This document shows positions 1 through 8,599 of a stretch of 64,000 bases of DNA, piece by piece; the first letter of the stretch is position 1, and each line of letters opens with the position of its first letter. The notes below the pieces were generated by a model, which saw only the letters and a list, made by a program, of their open reading frames with translations, was not told the DNA's origin and made no database searches. A program made the translations under genes and the position numbers. The DNA is from Paraglaciecola sp030730205 (GTDB taxonomy: Bacteria > Pseudomonadota > Gammaproteobacteria > Enterobacterales > Alteromonadaceae), in assembly GCF_052119645.1 (NCBI RefSeq), contig NZ_JBGQOM010000003.1, positions 248,001-312,000 of the forward strand, written 5' to 3'.

Positions 1-676
1 AATCAGTTTCAGTGCTGGTAGCGATATTGGTGCCATTGTTGTTTGTACCCATATTATTATTGTTATTACTGCTGTTGCGACTACTTGAATTGCCAGAAAA
101 ATTATTCTGGCTGTTGCTGGTATTATTGTTGTTACTTTGCCCCTGGGAAACACCACCAGAGGTAATACTGGTTTGGGTTGAACCATCACGTTTCATGAGT
201 AAATAGTTAACAGGTATCGTTTCAGTGCGTAAACCAGCCGGATAGATACGGTAAATATTTTGCTTGCGCTGAATGTCGTAGCCATATAAATCAGAAACCA
301 AGTCAAAAATGTCAGCTAAAGCCACTTGTTTTAGCTCTAAAGAAATGGTGCCCGACACCTCAGGATGAATCGCGACACTGTATGGTGTGCCTTGCACAAT
401 CCCCGAAAAAAATGTTGCGGCATCAAGCTGGTGAGCGCTAATGTCATACTTTGATTCGCTAAAAAAAGGTTGTTCTGCGTTGTTTAAGTCCGGCAATAAG
501 GCCTGAGTAACCGCGGCAGGCAAGGTATCTAGTTTGTTAGGTGCGTTTGGCACTTCTTGGGCATATTCAGCAATGGCCGCATCCATCGCGGTTGAGGATT
601 GCGATTTTTTTTGCGGTGCTTGGCATGCACACACTAAGGCACCTAAGGTGAATAAAACTGTTTTCCTAAAAGCCAT
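1..676 (-). CDS. mshL: MSHA pilus secretin MshL, 5' part (runs off left edge)
   Basis: Outer-membrane secretin of the mannose-sensitive haemagglutinin type IV pilus; secretin rings let the pilus pass the outer membrane. Only the N-terminal ~225 residues are in the window. The protein starts MAFRKTVLFTLGALVCAC, a lipoprotein signal peptide with lipid-acceptor Cys18. A short N-terminal domain follows (SGTISLELKQVALADIFDLV region), as in secretin N-domains. After TIPVNYLLMKRDGS comes a striking Asn/Ser/Gly-rich linker (about residues 165-222), where the window ends. The start lies inside the end of mshK (11-bp overlap), as expected for one operon. The family call rests on gene order and the N-domain; the conserved secretin C-domain is outside the window. 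Confidence 0.85.
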   Translation of the reverse strand, partial: MAFRKTVLFTLGALVCACQAPQKKSQSSTAMDAAIAEYAQEVPNAPNKLDTLPAAVTQALLPDLNNAEQPFFSESKYDISAHQLDAATFFSGIVQGTPYSVAIHPEVSGTISLELKQVALADIFDLVSDLYGYDIQRKQNIYRIYPAGLRTETIPVNYLLMKRDGSTQTSITSGGVSQGQSNNNNTSNSQNNFSGNSSSRNSSNNNNNMGTNNNGTNIATSTETD

Positions 677-1034
677 TATATGCATCTTTTTTAATCGAAA
701 TGTTATTAAAGAAAAGCGTTTCAGTGCCCTCAGGGCCACGCAATTCGACTTTATCTGCACTAATTTCTAGCACTTCAAATCCTGAAATTGTTTGCCCTAC
801 AATACACGTTTCACCATTTATAATAGCGTGTTTACCGTTTTCACTGATAAAGATAGCAGACAAAGACATGGTACGGTTATGTTGCTCATTGTCATTTAGG
901 CCCAGCTGGGATTTAGCAGGTTTAGTTGGGTCCTGTAATTCTTGTATAACACTATTTTTTGCAAACGCCGTCTCAGCCCCTATCTCAGCGGAAAATAGCA
1001 ATGAAATCATTACGCACATTTCATGAGCTTTCAT
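666..1034 (-). CDS. mshK: MSHA biogenesis protein MshK
   Basis: Small periplasmic or inner-membrane assembly protein of the MSHA pilus, 122 aa. It has a short hydrophobic N-terminus (MCVMISLLFSAEIGAETAFA), then the QDPTKP motif typical of MshK/PilP-like pilus proteins. A small beta domain (about residues 55-115) carries the SLSAIFISENGKHAIINGE pattern shared with type II secretion GspC/PilP-like homology regions. It sits directly between mshJ and mshL: its ATG adjoins the mshJ stop and its 3' end overlaps the mshL start by 11 bp, implying translational coupling. It probably links the inner-membrane PilMNO-like platform to the MshL secretin; that role is inferred from PilP. Confidence 0.85.
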   Translation of the reverse strand: MKAHEMCVMISLLFSAEIGAETAFAKNSVIQELQDPTKPAKSQLGLNDNEQHNRTMSLSAIFISENGKHAIINGETCIVGQTISGFEVLEISADKVELRGPEGTETLFFNNISIKKDAYNGF

Positions 1035-1703
1035 CTATACCCCTATAAAAGCTTTGTTGGTACTTAAAGTGTACAACTCCAATTCAATTTTGGCATTGGG
1101 GTGTTGCTCTACTTGGTAATCAAACTTTTTCCAATAAAATTGCCAGGGCAATGACTCAATCGCTTGCAAATAACCTTGGATCTCAAAAAAACTGCCCGAT
1201 AACACCAGCTTCACCCCATGTCGATATAACACCAGCTGGCTATTCTCTGCATCAGACTGACTTGCATTAAGCGCGACAGGCGCAATGGATTGCAAACTTA
1301 GTAACCTTAACTTCTTGGAGTTGCTTAACACACTTTCGAGTACTTGCGGCATTTTAGTTGCGGGGACTAAATTCGCTGTTTGCTGGGCCAAAGCCTCATC
1401 TGTTTGTAAGAGTGCTTGCTGAATATCGGCAAGCCTTGTTTGAGCAGCAAAATTTGGATCAATAGCTAACCCGTCAGTTAACTCAGCCATTTGAGCAGCA
1501 ATGGTATTCAAGTCCTTTGATTTACGCTCAATTTGCTGGAGGGTTTTTTCCGTCGCTTCTGATTGTGGCTGTATCAAAAGCATGTAAAAAACAAACACCA
1601 CCACCCCTGAGCCGCACAACAGAAGTAGCACTTGTTCTCGAACAGATAGTTTTTCAAACTCTCTGTAGATCTTCAGAAAAGAGGTATTGACAGCCTTACT
1701 CAA
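1035..1703 (-). CDS. mshJ: MSHA biogenesis protein MshJ (PilO-like), TTG start
   Basis: PilO-like inner-membrane alignment protein of the MSHA machine, 222 aa from the start chosen here. Order: a short cytoplasmic N-terminus, one membrane helix (VLLLLCGSGVVVFVFYMLLI, about residues 27-46), a coiled-coil stretch (about 50-110) and a small periplasmic ferredoxin-like domain. The open frame extends upstream to 1832, but that extension lies wholly inside the PilN-like gene and adds a non-membrane leader. The TTG at 1703 has a strong GGAGG about 8 bases upstream (1712-1716) and overlaps the upstream stop by 8 bp, so I chose it. The next gene (mshK) begins immediately after the stop. Confidence 0.85.
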   Translation of the reverse strand: MSKAVNTSFLKIYREFEKLSVREQVLLLLCGSGVVVFVFYMLLIQPQSEATEKTLQQIERKSKDLNTIAAQMAELTDGLAIDPNFAAQTRLADIQQALLQTDEALAQQTANLVPATKMPQVLESVLSNSKKLRLLSLQSIAPVALNASQSDAENSQLVLYRHGVKLVLSGSFFEIQGYLQAIESLPWQFYWKKFDYQVEQHPNAKIELELYTLSTNKAFIGV

Positions 1704-2316
1704 TTGCTTGCCCTCCTTTACTTGAGTCGTTACTTTGAACCTCACTAGAAATGACAAAGTTAAGGGTTTGCTCTGCGTCTCTGAATAACCGCGCCTCTGA
1801 AAATTGCTGCCCTTTAAAATATTCTGTTGCACTTAAGCCACTTAGCCAACTAGGTACAAGGGATGATTCTGTAGCAGAGCCAGCCAATTTAACGTCATAG
1901 CCATCAATTAATATATGCGTTAACCACACCCCAGTTTGGTGGTGATTAGCCAAGTCGAGCATTAAGGTAGAAAACGTTTTAGATTTTAGGTCTTCTTGAC
2001 CGAGCACGTCTCGCAATAATTGTTTTCTAAAAACCAAATTGCGCTGCTGCTCATCAACAAGTTGATTCAGCTTTTCATCCGCTTTAATACTGGCAAACTC
2101 TGTTTGCATGCTTTTTAGCACTATAGCTTGCTCTTTTTGTTGTTGCTCTATTTTGCTCAGTGTCGCCTTAAGTTCATCGTGTTTAAAATAATCAAATAGA
2201 TAAATACCAAGTAATACTAGCGATAAGATTAGCCAAACTGATAGTGCTAAAGGTAAAGACAGCAACTGTAACTTAGGATGAAACTCTGAACTGTATAAGT
2301 TTACTGTCGTTTTCAT
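1696..2316 (-). CDS. MSHA biogenesis PilN-like protein (MshI2 type)
   Basis: PilN-family bitopic membrane protein of the MSHA assembly platform, 206 aa. The first ~16 residues (MKTTVNLYSSEFHPKL) resemble the conserved PilN N-terminus (N-L-x5-P) that docks into the PilM-like ATPase-fold protein. One membrane helix (about residues 21-43) is followed by a coiled coil rich in K/E/Q (about 48-100) and a periplasmic domain. The start codon overlaps the mshI stop by 4 bp (ATGA) and the 3' end overlaps mshJ by 8 bp, so the platform genes are translationally coupled. Naming varies between species (MshI2 or a second MshI), so no symbol is given. Confidence 0.8.
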   Translation of the reverse strand: MKTTVNLYSSEFHPKLQLLSLPLALSVWLILSLVLLGIYLFDYFKHDELKATLSKIEQQQKEQAIVLKSMQTEFASIKADEKLNQLVDEQQRNLVFRKQLLRDVLGQEDLKSKTFSTLMLDLANHHQTGVWLTHILIDGYDVKLAGSATESSLVPSWLSGLSATEYFKGQQFSEARLFRDAEQTLNFVISSEVQSNDSSKGGQAIE

Positions 2317-3245
2317 GAGATATTACTACCTTTGCTTAGCCCTAGGGCCGCCCCCAAACTTGCAAAATGGGTAGTTTTGGCGGAAATGCTATCAGCCTTT
2401 GCTAGCGAAGGGCTTAGCAATACCATATCGATTAAAATCTCGCGTTTAATTAAGTTGACGATTGTCTGTTGAAATGGCGAATCGAGGGCAACATAAGCTC
2501 TTTTAATCGGCGCTTGACGCAGCTGACTCTCAAAATAATCAAGAGAACGTTGAATTTCTAAGGCTAAATTATCAGCGATGCCTAGTTGTAATTCCTGCTC
2601 TGAAAAACTAGATAGGTTTTCATAGCCTTTTAGTCTTCTCGAAAAATACAGAAGGCCATTTTTAACAATGCTAAGGTTGATTTGATCACCAAGATCTTGG
2701 TGTAAAAAGACGCTGGCTTCTTCAGACTTTGGCAGAAGCTGACAGGCTGACAATTCCTCTATCGTAATTGCTTCTAAGTTCAGTTCAGCCGCCAGTATTC
2801 CATTTCGAATGACCTTTACTTCGTCTTTCGGGAGGCTTACTACATAAAGTTTTTTAGCATTTGCTGGCGATGCGGGTAATTCAAAATGATCGATTGCCAG
2901 TTCAATATCTTGGCCAAGCTGCTCTTTTACAACCCACTGTAGAGCTTGATTAATTTCACTCTCTTCAACGGCTGGTTTATCAAGTTGTAAAAGGGGATAT
3001 TTGGCAATAGATAAGGTAACTCGACACGGCGTGTTGTGAAGCTCATGTTTGTCAACATAGTGTTTTAATTGGTTTGCCCAATCTGTTATATGAATTTTCG
3101 ATTGTTTTACCCAATTCAATTTGCCTTCAATCAATTGCAATGTGCTGATTTGTAATTCTTCAATACCAAATTCAATACCAACACTGTGGTACTTGGAGGC
3201 TCTTTTGAACCGGCGTTTTATGTACTCTCGCCAACCTATACGCAT
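2313..3245 (-). CDS. mshI: MSHA biogenesis protein MshI (PilM-like)
   Basis: PilM-like actin-fold cytoplasmic protein that anchors the MSHA inner-membrane platform, 310 aa. The YHSVGIEFG motif near the N-terminus resembles the first phosphate-binding strand of the FtsA/PilM fold. The segment with EINQALQWVVKEQLGQDIE corresponds to the PilM region that follows, and FASLGAALGL near the C-terminus is the last conserved block. The frame is open to 3353, but the extra 36 residues look unlike the family; the ATG at 3245 (MRIGWREYIKRRF) with GAGGG about 14 bases upstream is preferred. It is the first msh gene visible; an mshH gene, common here in relatives, is absent upstream. Confidence 0.82.
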   Translation of the reverse strand: MRIGWREYIKRRFKRASKYHSVGIEFGIEELQISTLQLIEGKLNWVKQSKIHITDWANQLKHYVDKHELHNTPCRVTLSIAKYPLLQLDKPAVEESEINQALQWVVKEQLGQDIELAIDHFELPASPANAKKLYVVSLPKDEVKVIRNGILAAELNLEAITIEELSACQLLPKSEEASVFLHQDLGDQINLSIVKNGLLYFSRRLKGYENLSSFSEQELQLGIADNLALEIQRSLDYFESQLRQAPIKRAYVALDSPFQQTIVNLIKREILIDMVLLSPSLAKADSISAKTTHFASLGAALGLSKGSNIS

Positions 3246-3563
3246 TTGTATTGATAGCCCTCGAAAATTTTCAACATTACAGCAAAGTTTATACAGAAGT
3301 GCCAGATATATCAGCCGCTTAGAAAAAGAATACAGGCTAAAATAATAGTTCAATTCATGAAAAAATCATGGACACATGCTCTGTATGACACTTTGATTAA
3401 AGCGCACTTTTACGAAAAGCGTAAATGGCTTTGTGCACTTGCTGTTCTTCATTATCAAATCTGTTTGAATCTAATGAGACAGACAAAAGATCCTTGAAGC
3501 TCTCTCTTATGGGTGCTTAACTACGCCCGTTAACTCGGTGTATAAACATATAAACAAAGCGTT
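3246..3563. other. Divergent regulatory gap between mshI and the PAS-AraC gene
   Basis: 318 bp between divergently transcribed genes, expected to hold promoters for the msh operon (leftward) and the AraC-type gene (rightward). I see no convincing open frame. One hairpin-capable inverted repeat, TTTACG-AAAAG-CGTAAA (3409-3425), lies near the middle, flanked by GCGCAC and GTGCAC. It could be a regulator site, but nothing in the sequence assigns it. Confidence 0.5.
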
Positions 3564-4316
3564 ATGAATGATAAATTAGCCTTAGAAAATCAAGATTTTC
3601 TGCAAAACGTTTTAGGTTTAAAACAAATATTAACGATGTTTGATCTCTTGCCTGACATCATTTTTTGGATTAAAAACGCCAACAGTGAAATCATTTATGC
3701 AAATAATAAATTTGTTGAGCATATTGGTCTTCATTCACTGCAACAGGTTTATGGTAAGTCAGATGTTGCTTTTTTCCCGCCTCATATTGCCAAACAATTT
3801 ATCAACGATGATAAAAGCGTTATGAGTGGGCAAGTGATCACGGACCGCATTGAGTTAAATATGTTGAAAACCGGCGACTTTGCGTGGTTCTCTACCTCAA
3901 AGCGGCCTCTTTATGATCATAATCAACACATTGTTGGGTCTTATGGTTTCACTCAACTAATGAATAAAACCTCACAGGTGTTATCAAGCATTGATGCAAT
4001 TAAGGCACCGGTAGAATTTGTGCGAGAAAATTACCACAAAGATATTTGTGTAGAGCAACTCGCCCAAACGGCCTTTTTATCTGTCAGTGCGTTAGAACGT
4101 CGCTTCAAAAAATATTTGTCAAAAACCCCGAAACAATTTATCAATGAAATCCGCTTAGAAAATGCTAGACGTCTGTTAATTGAAACTCGCCTTCCTATTG
4201 TTGAGGTGGCTTATCGCTGCGGATTTTCTGAACACAGCTATTTTAGTCGCCAGTTCAAAGCCCTTTTTGGCACCTTGCCTTCACAATTACGCGATACCCT
4301 TCATAAAGACAGTTAA
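3564..4316 (+). CDS. PAS domain / AraC-family transcriptional regulator
   Basis: Predicted DNA-binding regulator of 250 aa combining a sensory PAS domain and an AraC-type double helix-turn-helix. The PAS domain spans about residues 20-130 (LPDIIFWIKNANSEIIYANN, then a DVAFFPPHIAKQFINDD segment). The AraC module spans about 150-245: first HTH around DICVEQLAQTAFLSVSALER, second around IVEVAYRCGFSEHSYFSRQF, closing with P-S-Q-L-R. There is no membrane segment, so it should sense something in the cytoplasm. It is divergent from the msh operon and 89 bp upstream of the eptA-like gene, so either could be its target. The PAS ligand cannot be read from the sequence. Confidence 0.88.
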   Translation: MNDKLALENQDFLQNVLGLKQILTMFDLLPDIIFWIKNANSEIIYANNKFVEHIGLHSLQQVYGKSDVAFFPPHIAKQFINDDKSVMSGQVITDRIELNMLKTGDFAWFSTSKRPLYDHNQHIVGSYGFTQLMNKTSQVLSSIDAIKAPVEFVRENYHKDICVEQLAQTAFLSVSALERRFKKYLSKTPKQFINEIRLENARRLLIETRLPIVEVAYRCGFSEHSYFSRQFKALFGTLPSQLRDTLHKDS

Positions 4317-4405
4317 AACCTTATCTCTACTATACTTTAAGATTGACTTAAGCATCGCGCAGTAGATTAGCCTTCTAAAGTGCAGCTCTTAATAAGTAAT
4401 AAAAT

Positions 4406-6055
4406 ATGTATTTAAATCATAGGTCTATCTGGTCAGTATTCACCAAAATAACCATAAGCCCTTTTAGCTTAATCTTGCTTGCTAGCCTGTTTATCACGGC
4501 GACCAGCAACCTCAGTTTTATCGAGCATTTTTCGCAAGAATATATTGTGCAAAACAATGTTGCTTTTTTAGTGGCCTTAATGACGATTATTTGGGCCTTG
4601 AACACTGTGATTATCGCTATTGTATATAGTCTTTTACCGCTGCGATGGGCCCTTGCAATTATCTTGTTGGTGAGTGTGACTTGTGCCTATTTCGCGGACA
4701 ATTTTGGCGTAGTCATTGACGTTGAAATGATCCGGAATAGCCTTCAAACCAATGCGGCCGAGGCATCTGACTTACTCTCGCTTAACCTCGTTATGCGTCT
4801 GCTTTTACTTGGCGTAGTACCAATAGTTCTGATCAATTCAGTGACTATTAACGCAGCAAAAAATTCTGCAGCTTGGCTTAGAAAAGTAAAAACAGTCGCG
4901 GGCTTGTTGGCAGTCTCAGTACTTTTGATTGCCTTAAGCATGGGTGTTTTTAGCGCCCAGTTCAGCAGCTTTATTCGCCAACATAAAGAATTACGCTATT
5001 ACATAAACCCTATTCAGGCTATCTACTCTGCCGGCAAGTACCTTGGGGGCCAATTTAAAACCTCAGGTAAGCAACCCTACTCAACTTTGTCTAATAACTC
5101 ACAAATCCCCCTTAGCGATATACATCGAGAACTCGTTATTATGGTGGTAGGTGAAACAGTGAGAGCCGATCATTGGGGCCTAAACGGCTACAAGCGTAAC
5201 ACTACGCCATTACTTAGCCAGGAAGAAAATGTCACTAATTACCCCAATATTTCGTCTTGCGGCACCTCTACTGCCATATCAGTGCCTTGCATGTTTTCGT
5301 TTTCAGGCCGTGATAATTTTGACGTGGATACTTCAGCCAAGACTGAAAATGCCTTTGATGTTTTAGCCAAAGCCAAGGGAGGATTGAGTGTGCTGTGGCG
5401 TGACAATAACTCTGACTCTAAAGGTGTGGCTATTCGTCAACAATTTGAAGATTTTAGGACATCACAGAACAATACCCTGTGCGATGACGAATGCCGTGAC
5501 GTAGGCATGTTAGTGGGTCTACAAGAGTACATAGACCAGCAAGCGAAAGACATCTTTATTGTACTTCATCAAATGGGCAGTCACGGACCCGCTTATTTCA
5601 AACGCTATCCAAAAGCCTTTGAAATATATCGCCCTGCATGCCAAACCGCAGAGCTCTCTCAATGCAGTGATGAAGAAATCATCAATGGGTATGACAATAC
5701 TATTGTGTATACCGATTACTTTTTATCTCAGGTTATTGCTTTACTTAAAAACAACACTGAACAATTTGAAACCAGCATGATTTATGTCAGCGACCATGGC
5801 GAGTCAATGGGAGAAAATGGTATTTACCTGCATGGTCTGCCTTACTCATTTGCACCAGATAGTCAAACTAAAGTGCCGCTTGTAGTCTGGACTGATGTCA
5901 ATTCAGACATCGATATTGCAGCTACACGGCAACTCGCTGAGCAAGAAAACTCTCACGATGCCATAGCAAAAACACTGATCACTTTATTTGAACTGGAAAC
6001 TGATGTGAAATTCAATGATGCAAACAACTTGCTTAAATTTAAACAACGCCCGTAA
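4406..6055 (+). CDS. Phosphoethanolamine transferase, EptA/MCR-like family
   Basis: Inner-membrane enzyme that moves phosphoethanolamine from phosphatidylethanolamine to lipid A or core sugars on the periplasmic face; 549 aa, the usual family length. Five N-terminal membrane helices (about residues 15-200) precede a sulfatase-fold domain (about 240-520). Family active-site residues are present: Glu250 in VVGETVRADHW, nucleophile Thr287 in SCGTSTA, Asp463-His464 in SDHGES and His476 in LHGLPY, matching the zinc and Thr positions of EptA/MCR proteins. It is convergent with an ArnT-like operon, suggesting a shared lipid A modification locus. The PAS-AraC gene upstream is a candidate regulator. 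The exact acceptor is unknown. Confidence 0.9.
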   Translation: MYLNHRSIWSVFTKITISPFSLILLASLFITATSNLSFIEHFSQEYIVQNNVAFLVALMTIIWALNTVIIAIVYSLLPLRWALAIILLVSVTCAYFADNFGVVIDVEMIRNSLQTNAAEASDLLSLNLVMRLLLLGVVPIVLINSVTINAAKNSAAWLRKVKTVAGLLAVSVLLIALSMGVFSAQFSSFIRQHKELRYYINPIQAIYSAGKYLGGQFKTSGKQPYSTLSNNSQIPLSDIHRELVIMVVGETVRADHWGLNGYKRNTTPLLSQEENVTNYPNISSCGTSTAISVPCMFSFSGRDNFDVDTSAKTENAFDVLAKAKGGLSVLWRDNNSDSKGVAIRQQFEDFRTSQNNTLCDDECRDVGMLVGLQEYIDQQAKDIFIVLHQMGSHGPAYFKRYPKAFEIYRPACQTAELSQCSDEEIINGYDNTIVYTDYFLSQVIALLKNNTEQFETSMIYVSDHGESMGENGIYLHGLPYSFAPDSQTKVPLVVWTDVNSDIDIAATRQLAEQENSHDAIAKTLITLFELETDVKFNDANNLLKFKQRP

Positions 6056-6065
6056 AGGTTAGTTA

Positions 6066-6097
6066 AAGGTGATTGGCCTTAAACCGCCAGTCACCTT
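6066..6097. terminator. Hairpin between convergent eptA-like and arnT-like genes
   Basis: Inverted repeat AAGGTGATTGGC (6066-6077) and GCCAGTCACCTT (6086-6097): a 12-bp stem with one G-T wobble and an 8-nt loop in the 48-bp gap between convergent genes. There is no clear T-tract on either side, so it may be a weak bidirectional terminator or an RNA 3'-end stabiliser. Confidence 0.45.
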
Positions 6098-6103
6098 GTT
6101 GAA

Positions 6104-7837
6104 TTACTTAGCAAGATGATATTGGTGAACATCATCATTTGGTACAGCACATTGTACCAACCGACTCTCAACGCCTAAAATAAGCCAATGCACTCGGTGG
6201 GCATAACCCACGTCTAAGGCTTTTGTAGGATCAAAGCATAGGGTCACTTCATTTTCGTCTATTAATATAAAGCGCTTAGTATCATCACCTTGCCAATGCC
6301 AAGCGGCCTTGACTTGCTCTTGATTGTCGGTGTGATAGCCGAAATGTGTAATAGAGTAGGGAGAAAATAATATAAATTGTTCTGAGAAGTCTACTAAGGC
6401 CAGTTCAGCGTCACTTGGTACTGAGTCAGACATAGCGTCAAACACCGATTTTGGCGTTTTTACTGGACCTAAGAGTGCGTAGCCCCACGTACTATATATA
6501 ATCCATAGGGCCATGATAAATAGTGGCCAGCTCGCCAGTTTTAACTGGGTTTTTTTCAACCATGTCAAAGCAATGATTAATAGGCCAGTCAGGCCAATAG
6601 TCGCTAAAAAACCCCAAGGCTCAACTTGATATTTTTCAACCAATTTACTGGCCGCCTTAATTTCCATCCAACCGGCTAGCGCGGCGAGTAACATGATAAC
6701 TGAAATAAAACTAACTAGTAAAAATAGCAAACGATTTGGCCATTTATGTTTAAGTACTGCCGCTAGGTAAGGGGCTGTTACTAAGGCCAACATGGGTAAA
6801 GCTGGCAAAATATAGACGCCACGCTTACCGGGGCTAACACTAAAAAACACTAGCACCAAAGCTACCCATACTAGGGGCAAAATAATACGAAAATCTCGCT
6901 CTTTAAACGCTAATTTCCAATGAGAAAATAACCAGGGTAACAGCAAGGAAATAGGTAACCAAAACACCGGCACAACCGACGTGACATAATAATAAAAGGG
7001 TTTGATGTGATGCCATGAATCCGCATACCGTTTTACGGTTTGTTTAAACAGTATATTGTCGCGGTAGGTTTCAAATAAGGGATTTTGGCTATGTTCTACC
7101 AGTAATAACATGGGTAAAAACCACAAACTGATTGCGCCTAACATCACCAATGGACCCAGCCACCAACGCCAACCACCTTCAATTTGAGGGGCTGCAATAT
7201 GAGAATTTTGTACTTTAAAACCTCGAAGTAAAGCAAAGGGTAACAACATTAACAAAGGTAAAAAACCGACACCCTTGGTAATTACACCTATTCCCATAAA
7301 AAACCACGCCATGAAATACCAGCGCCAAAGACCGTCAATCAATAAAAAACGCAATAAGCCATAACATCCTAATGTGATCCACATGCAAACCATGGCATCA
7401 ATCTGTGCCGTTTTAGCTTGCAAGGTAAATTGCACACTAAAAATTAAAAGTATCGCAGCGTAAAAGCCAATCCGATTAGACCACAAACGACGACCAAGAC
7501 TATACACTAAGTACATTGTCACTAAGCCCGACAGGGCTGAGGGCAATAGAAAGGCGATATTAATTGAGCCGGTCAACCAATAGAAAAAAGCAATTGACCA
7601 CATAAAAATAGGGGGTTTGTCTGGATATAATTCACCCGCTCTAGAAGGGAAAAACCATTGCCCTGAATGCACCATTTCCATAGCAATTTGGGCAAAACGA
7701 GGTTCATCAGCAGGCCAAGGATCGCGTAAACCGAGCCCTATAAAGATCATAAAAACCGCTAAACCAAAAAGCCAGTACATATTACTCAAGTGGTTTTGAC
7801 CAAAGTCAGCATTAAAGTAGGGGAGAGGTTGTTTCAT
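6104..7837 (-). CDS. ArnT-like GT83/GT39-family glycosyltransferase
   Basis: Polytopic inner-membrane glycosyltransferase, 577 aa, of the family that moves a sugar from a polyprenyl-phosphate donor to lipid A (ArnT, aminoarabinose) or a related acceptor. The family signature is near the N-terminus: GLGLRDPWPADEPRFAQIA with acidic residues in the first periplasmic loop, then YPDKPPIFMW. About 11-12 membrane helices are followed by a ~110-residue soluble C-terminus. The frame begins at a GTG at 7846, but the ATG at 7837 has AAGG eight bases upstream and is preferred. It is third in an operon after a GT2 enzyme and a VTT protein. No arnA/B/D genes are visible, so the sugar need not be aminoarabinose. 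Confidence 0.85.
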   Translation of the reverse strand: MKQPLPYFNADFGQNHLSNMYWLFGLAVFMIFIGLGLRDPWPADEPRFAQIAMEMVHSGQWFFPSRAGELYPDKPPIFMWSIAFFYWLTGSINIAFLLPSALSGLVTMYLVYSLGRRLWSNRIGFYAAILLIFSVQFTLQAKTAQIDAMVCMWITLGCYGLLRFLLIDGLWRWYFMAWFFMGIGVITKGVGFLPLLMLLPFALLRGFKVQNSHIAAPQIEGGWRWWLGPLVMLGAISLWFLPMLLLVEHSQNPLFETYRDNILFKQTVKRYADSWHHIKPFYYYVTSVVPVFWLPISLLLPWLFSHWKLAFKERDFRIILPLVWVALVLVFFSVSPGKRGVYILPALPMLALVTAPYLAAVLKHKWPNRLLFLLVSFISVIMLLAALAGWMEIKAASKLVEKYQVEPWGFLATIGLTGLLIIALTWLKKTQLKLASWPLFIMALWIIYSTWGYALLGPVKTPKSVFDAMSDSVPSDAELALVDFSEQFILFSPYSITHFGYHTDNQEQVKAAWHWQGDDTKRFILIDENEVTLCFDPTKALDVGYAHRVHWLILGVESRLVQCAVPNDDVHQYHLAK

Positions 7838-7876
7838 TGGCTGCACCTTGAATAAGAGAGTAGGACGATTAACAAA

Positions 7877-8599
7877 CTAAACGGGGGTATTTCCAATAAC
7901 ATCAGCAGATTCATCATCCAATAAACGTGCTGCCTTATATTGTTTATACAATCGCAAGCTTAATGCCCCAGAGATGATTAACAGCACTACGCTGAGCGCT
8001 ATTTTCCACGCTGATAACACCACGATACCTTTGCCCATCAAAGCAAATATCGCCATCTGTGGTATGTATCCAATAAAAGAGCCAAACACAAAGCGACTGG
8101 CTCTAACATGAGTGACACCCGCAATTAGATTAGTTACTAGGTTGTTACCCACCGGCAGTAGACGGATTACAATTGTTTTAGTGAGTGGGTCTTTGTGCAA
8201 AAACTGATCGATGCGTTTAATTTTGTGCGCAAAGCGTTTCTGAATGAACCGCTTGGCTAAAAGGCGAGAAAAGTAGAAACTAAAAAAACAACTTAAAGCA
8301 GTCGCCAAGGTCGACAATAAGCAACCAAGAGCAAAGCCAAAAGCATAACCACCTAAAAAGGCGATCATTTGTCGCGGGGCCCCAAGCGCAGTCGCGGTCG
8401 CTCCAATCACTAAAAATACCAACATACCTGTCATGCCGCTATCGCGGATATGCACATCAACCCAGTTTTTATTTAGCACTTCATTGTAAGGCAGTAAACT
8501 GACTAAAAAGCCGACTAAGGCACAAACCACCAGCAGTATTAAGCTACTCTTAAACCAAGGTGCAGCAAAAAGACCTGTACTAGTTGTCTTGGTTGACAC
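7877..8599 (-). CDS. TVP38/TMEM64 (VTT-domain) membrane protein
   Basis: Inner-membrane protein of the DedA/TVP38 superfamily (VTT domain), 240 aa. The hallmark motif is GGYAFGFALGCLLSTLATALS (shown to 20 residues: GGYAFGFALGCLLSTLATAL) around residues 83-103, with a preceding GAPRQMIAFL segment and a C-terminal amphipathic stretch. About five membrane segments are apparent. Bacterial members are linked to undecaprenyl-phosphate recycling or lipid scrambling; its place between a GT2 enzyme and an ArnT-like transferase fits handling a polyprenyl-phosphate carrier (inference). The frame opens with TTG at 8605; the GTG at 8599 has GAGG six bases upstream and is preferred. It overlaps the GT2 gene by 20 bp. 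Confidence 0.85.
   Translation of the reverse strand: MSTKTTSTGLFAAPWFKSSLILLVVCALVGFLVSLLPYNEVLNKNWVDVHIRDSGMTGMLVFLVIGATATALGAPRQMIAFLGGYAFGFALGCLLSTLATALSCFFSFYFSRLLAKRFIQKRFAHKIKRIDQFLHKDPLTKTIVIRLLPVGNNLVTNLIAGVTHVRASRFVFGSFIGYIPQMAIFALMGKGIVVLSAWKIALSVVLLIISGALSLRLYKQYKAARLLDDESADVIGNTPV

Noticed and set aside
12..206. Leu-rich open frame on the plus strand
   Set aside because: Antisense shadow of the Asn/Ser-rich linker of mshL; low-complexity codons read backwards give Leu runs.
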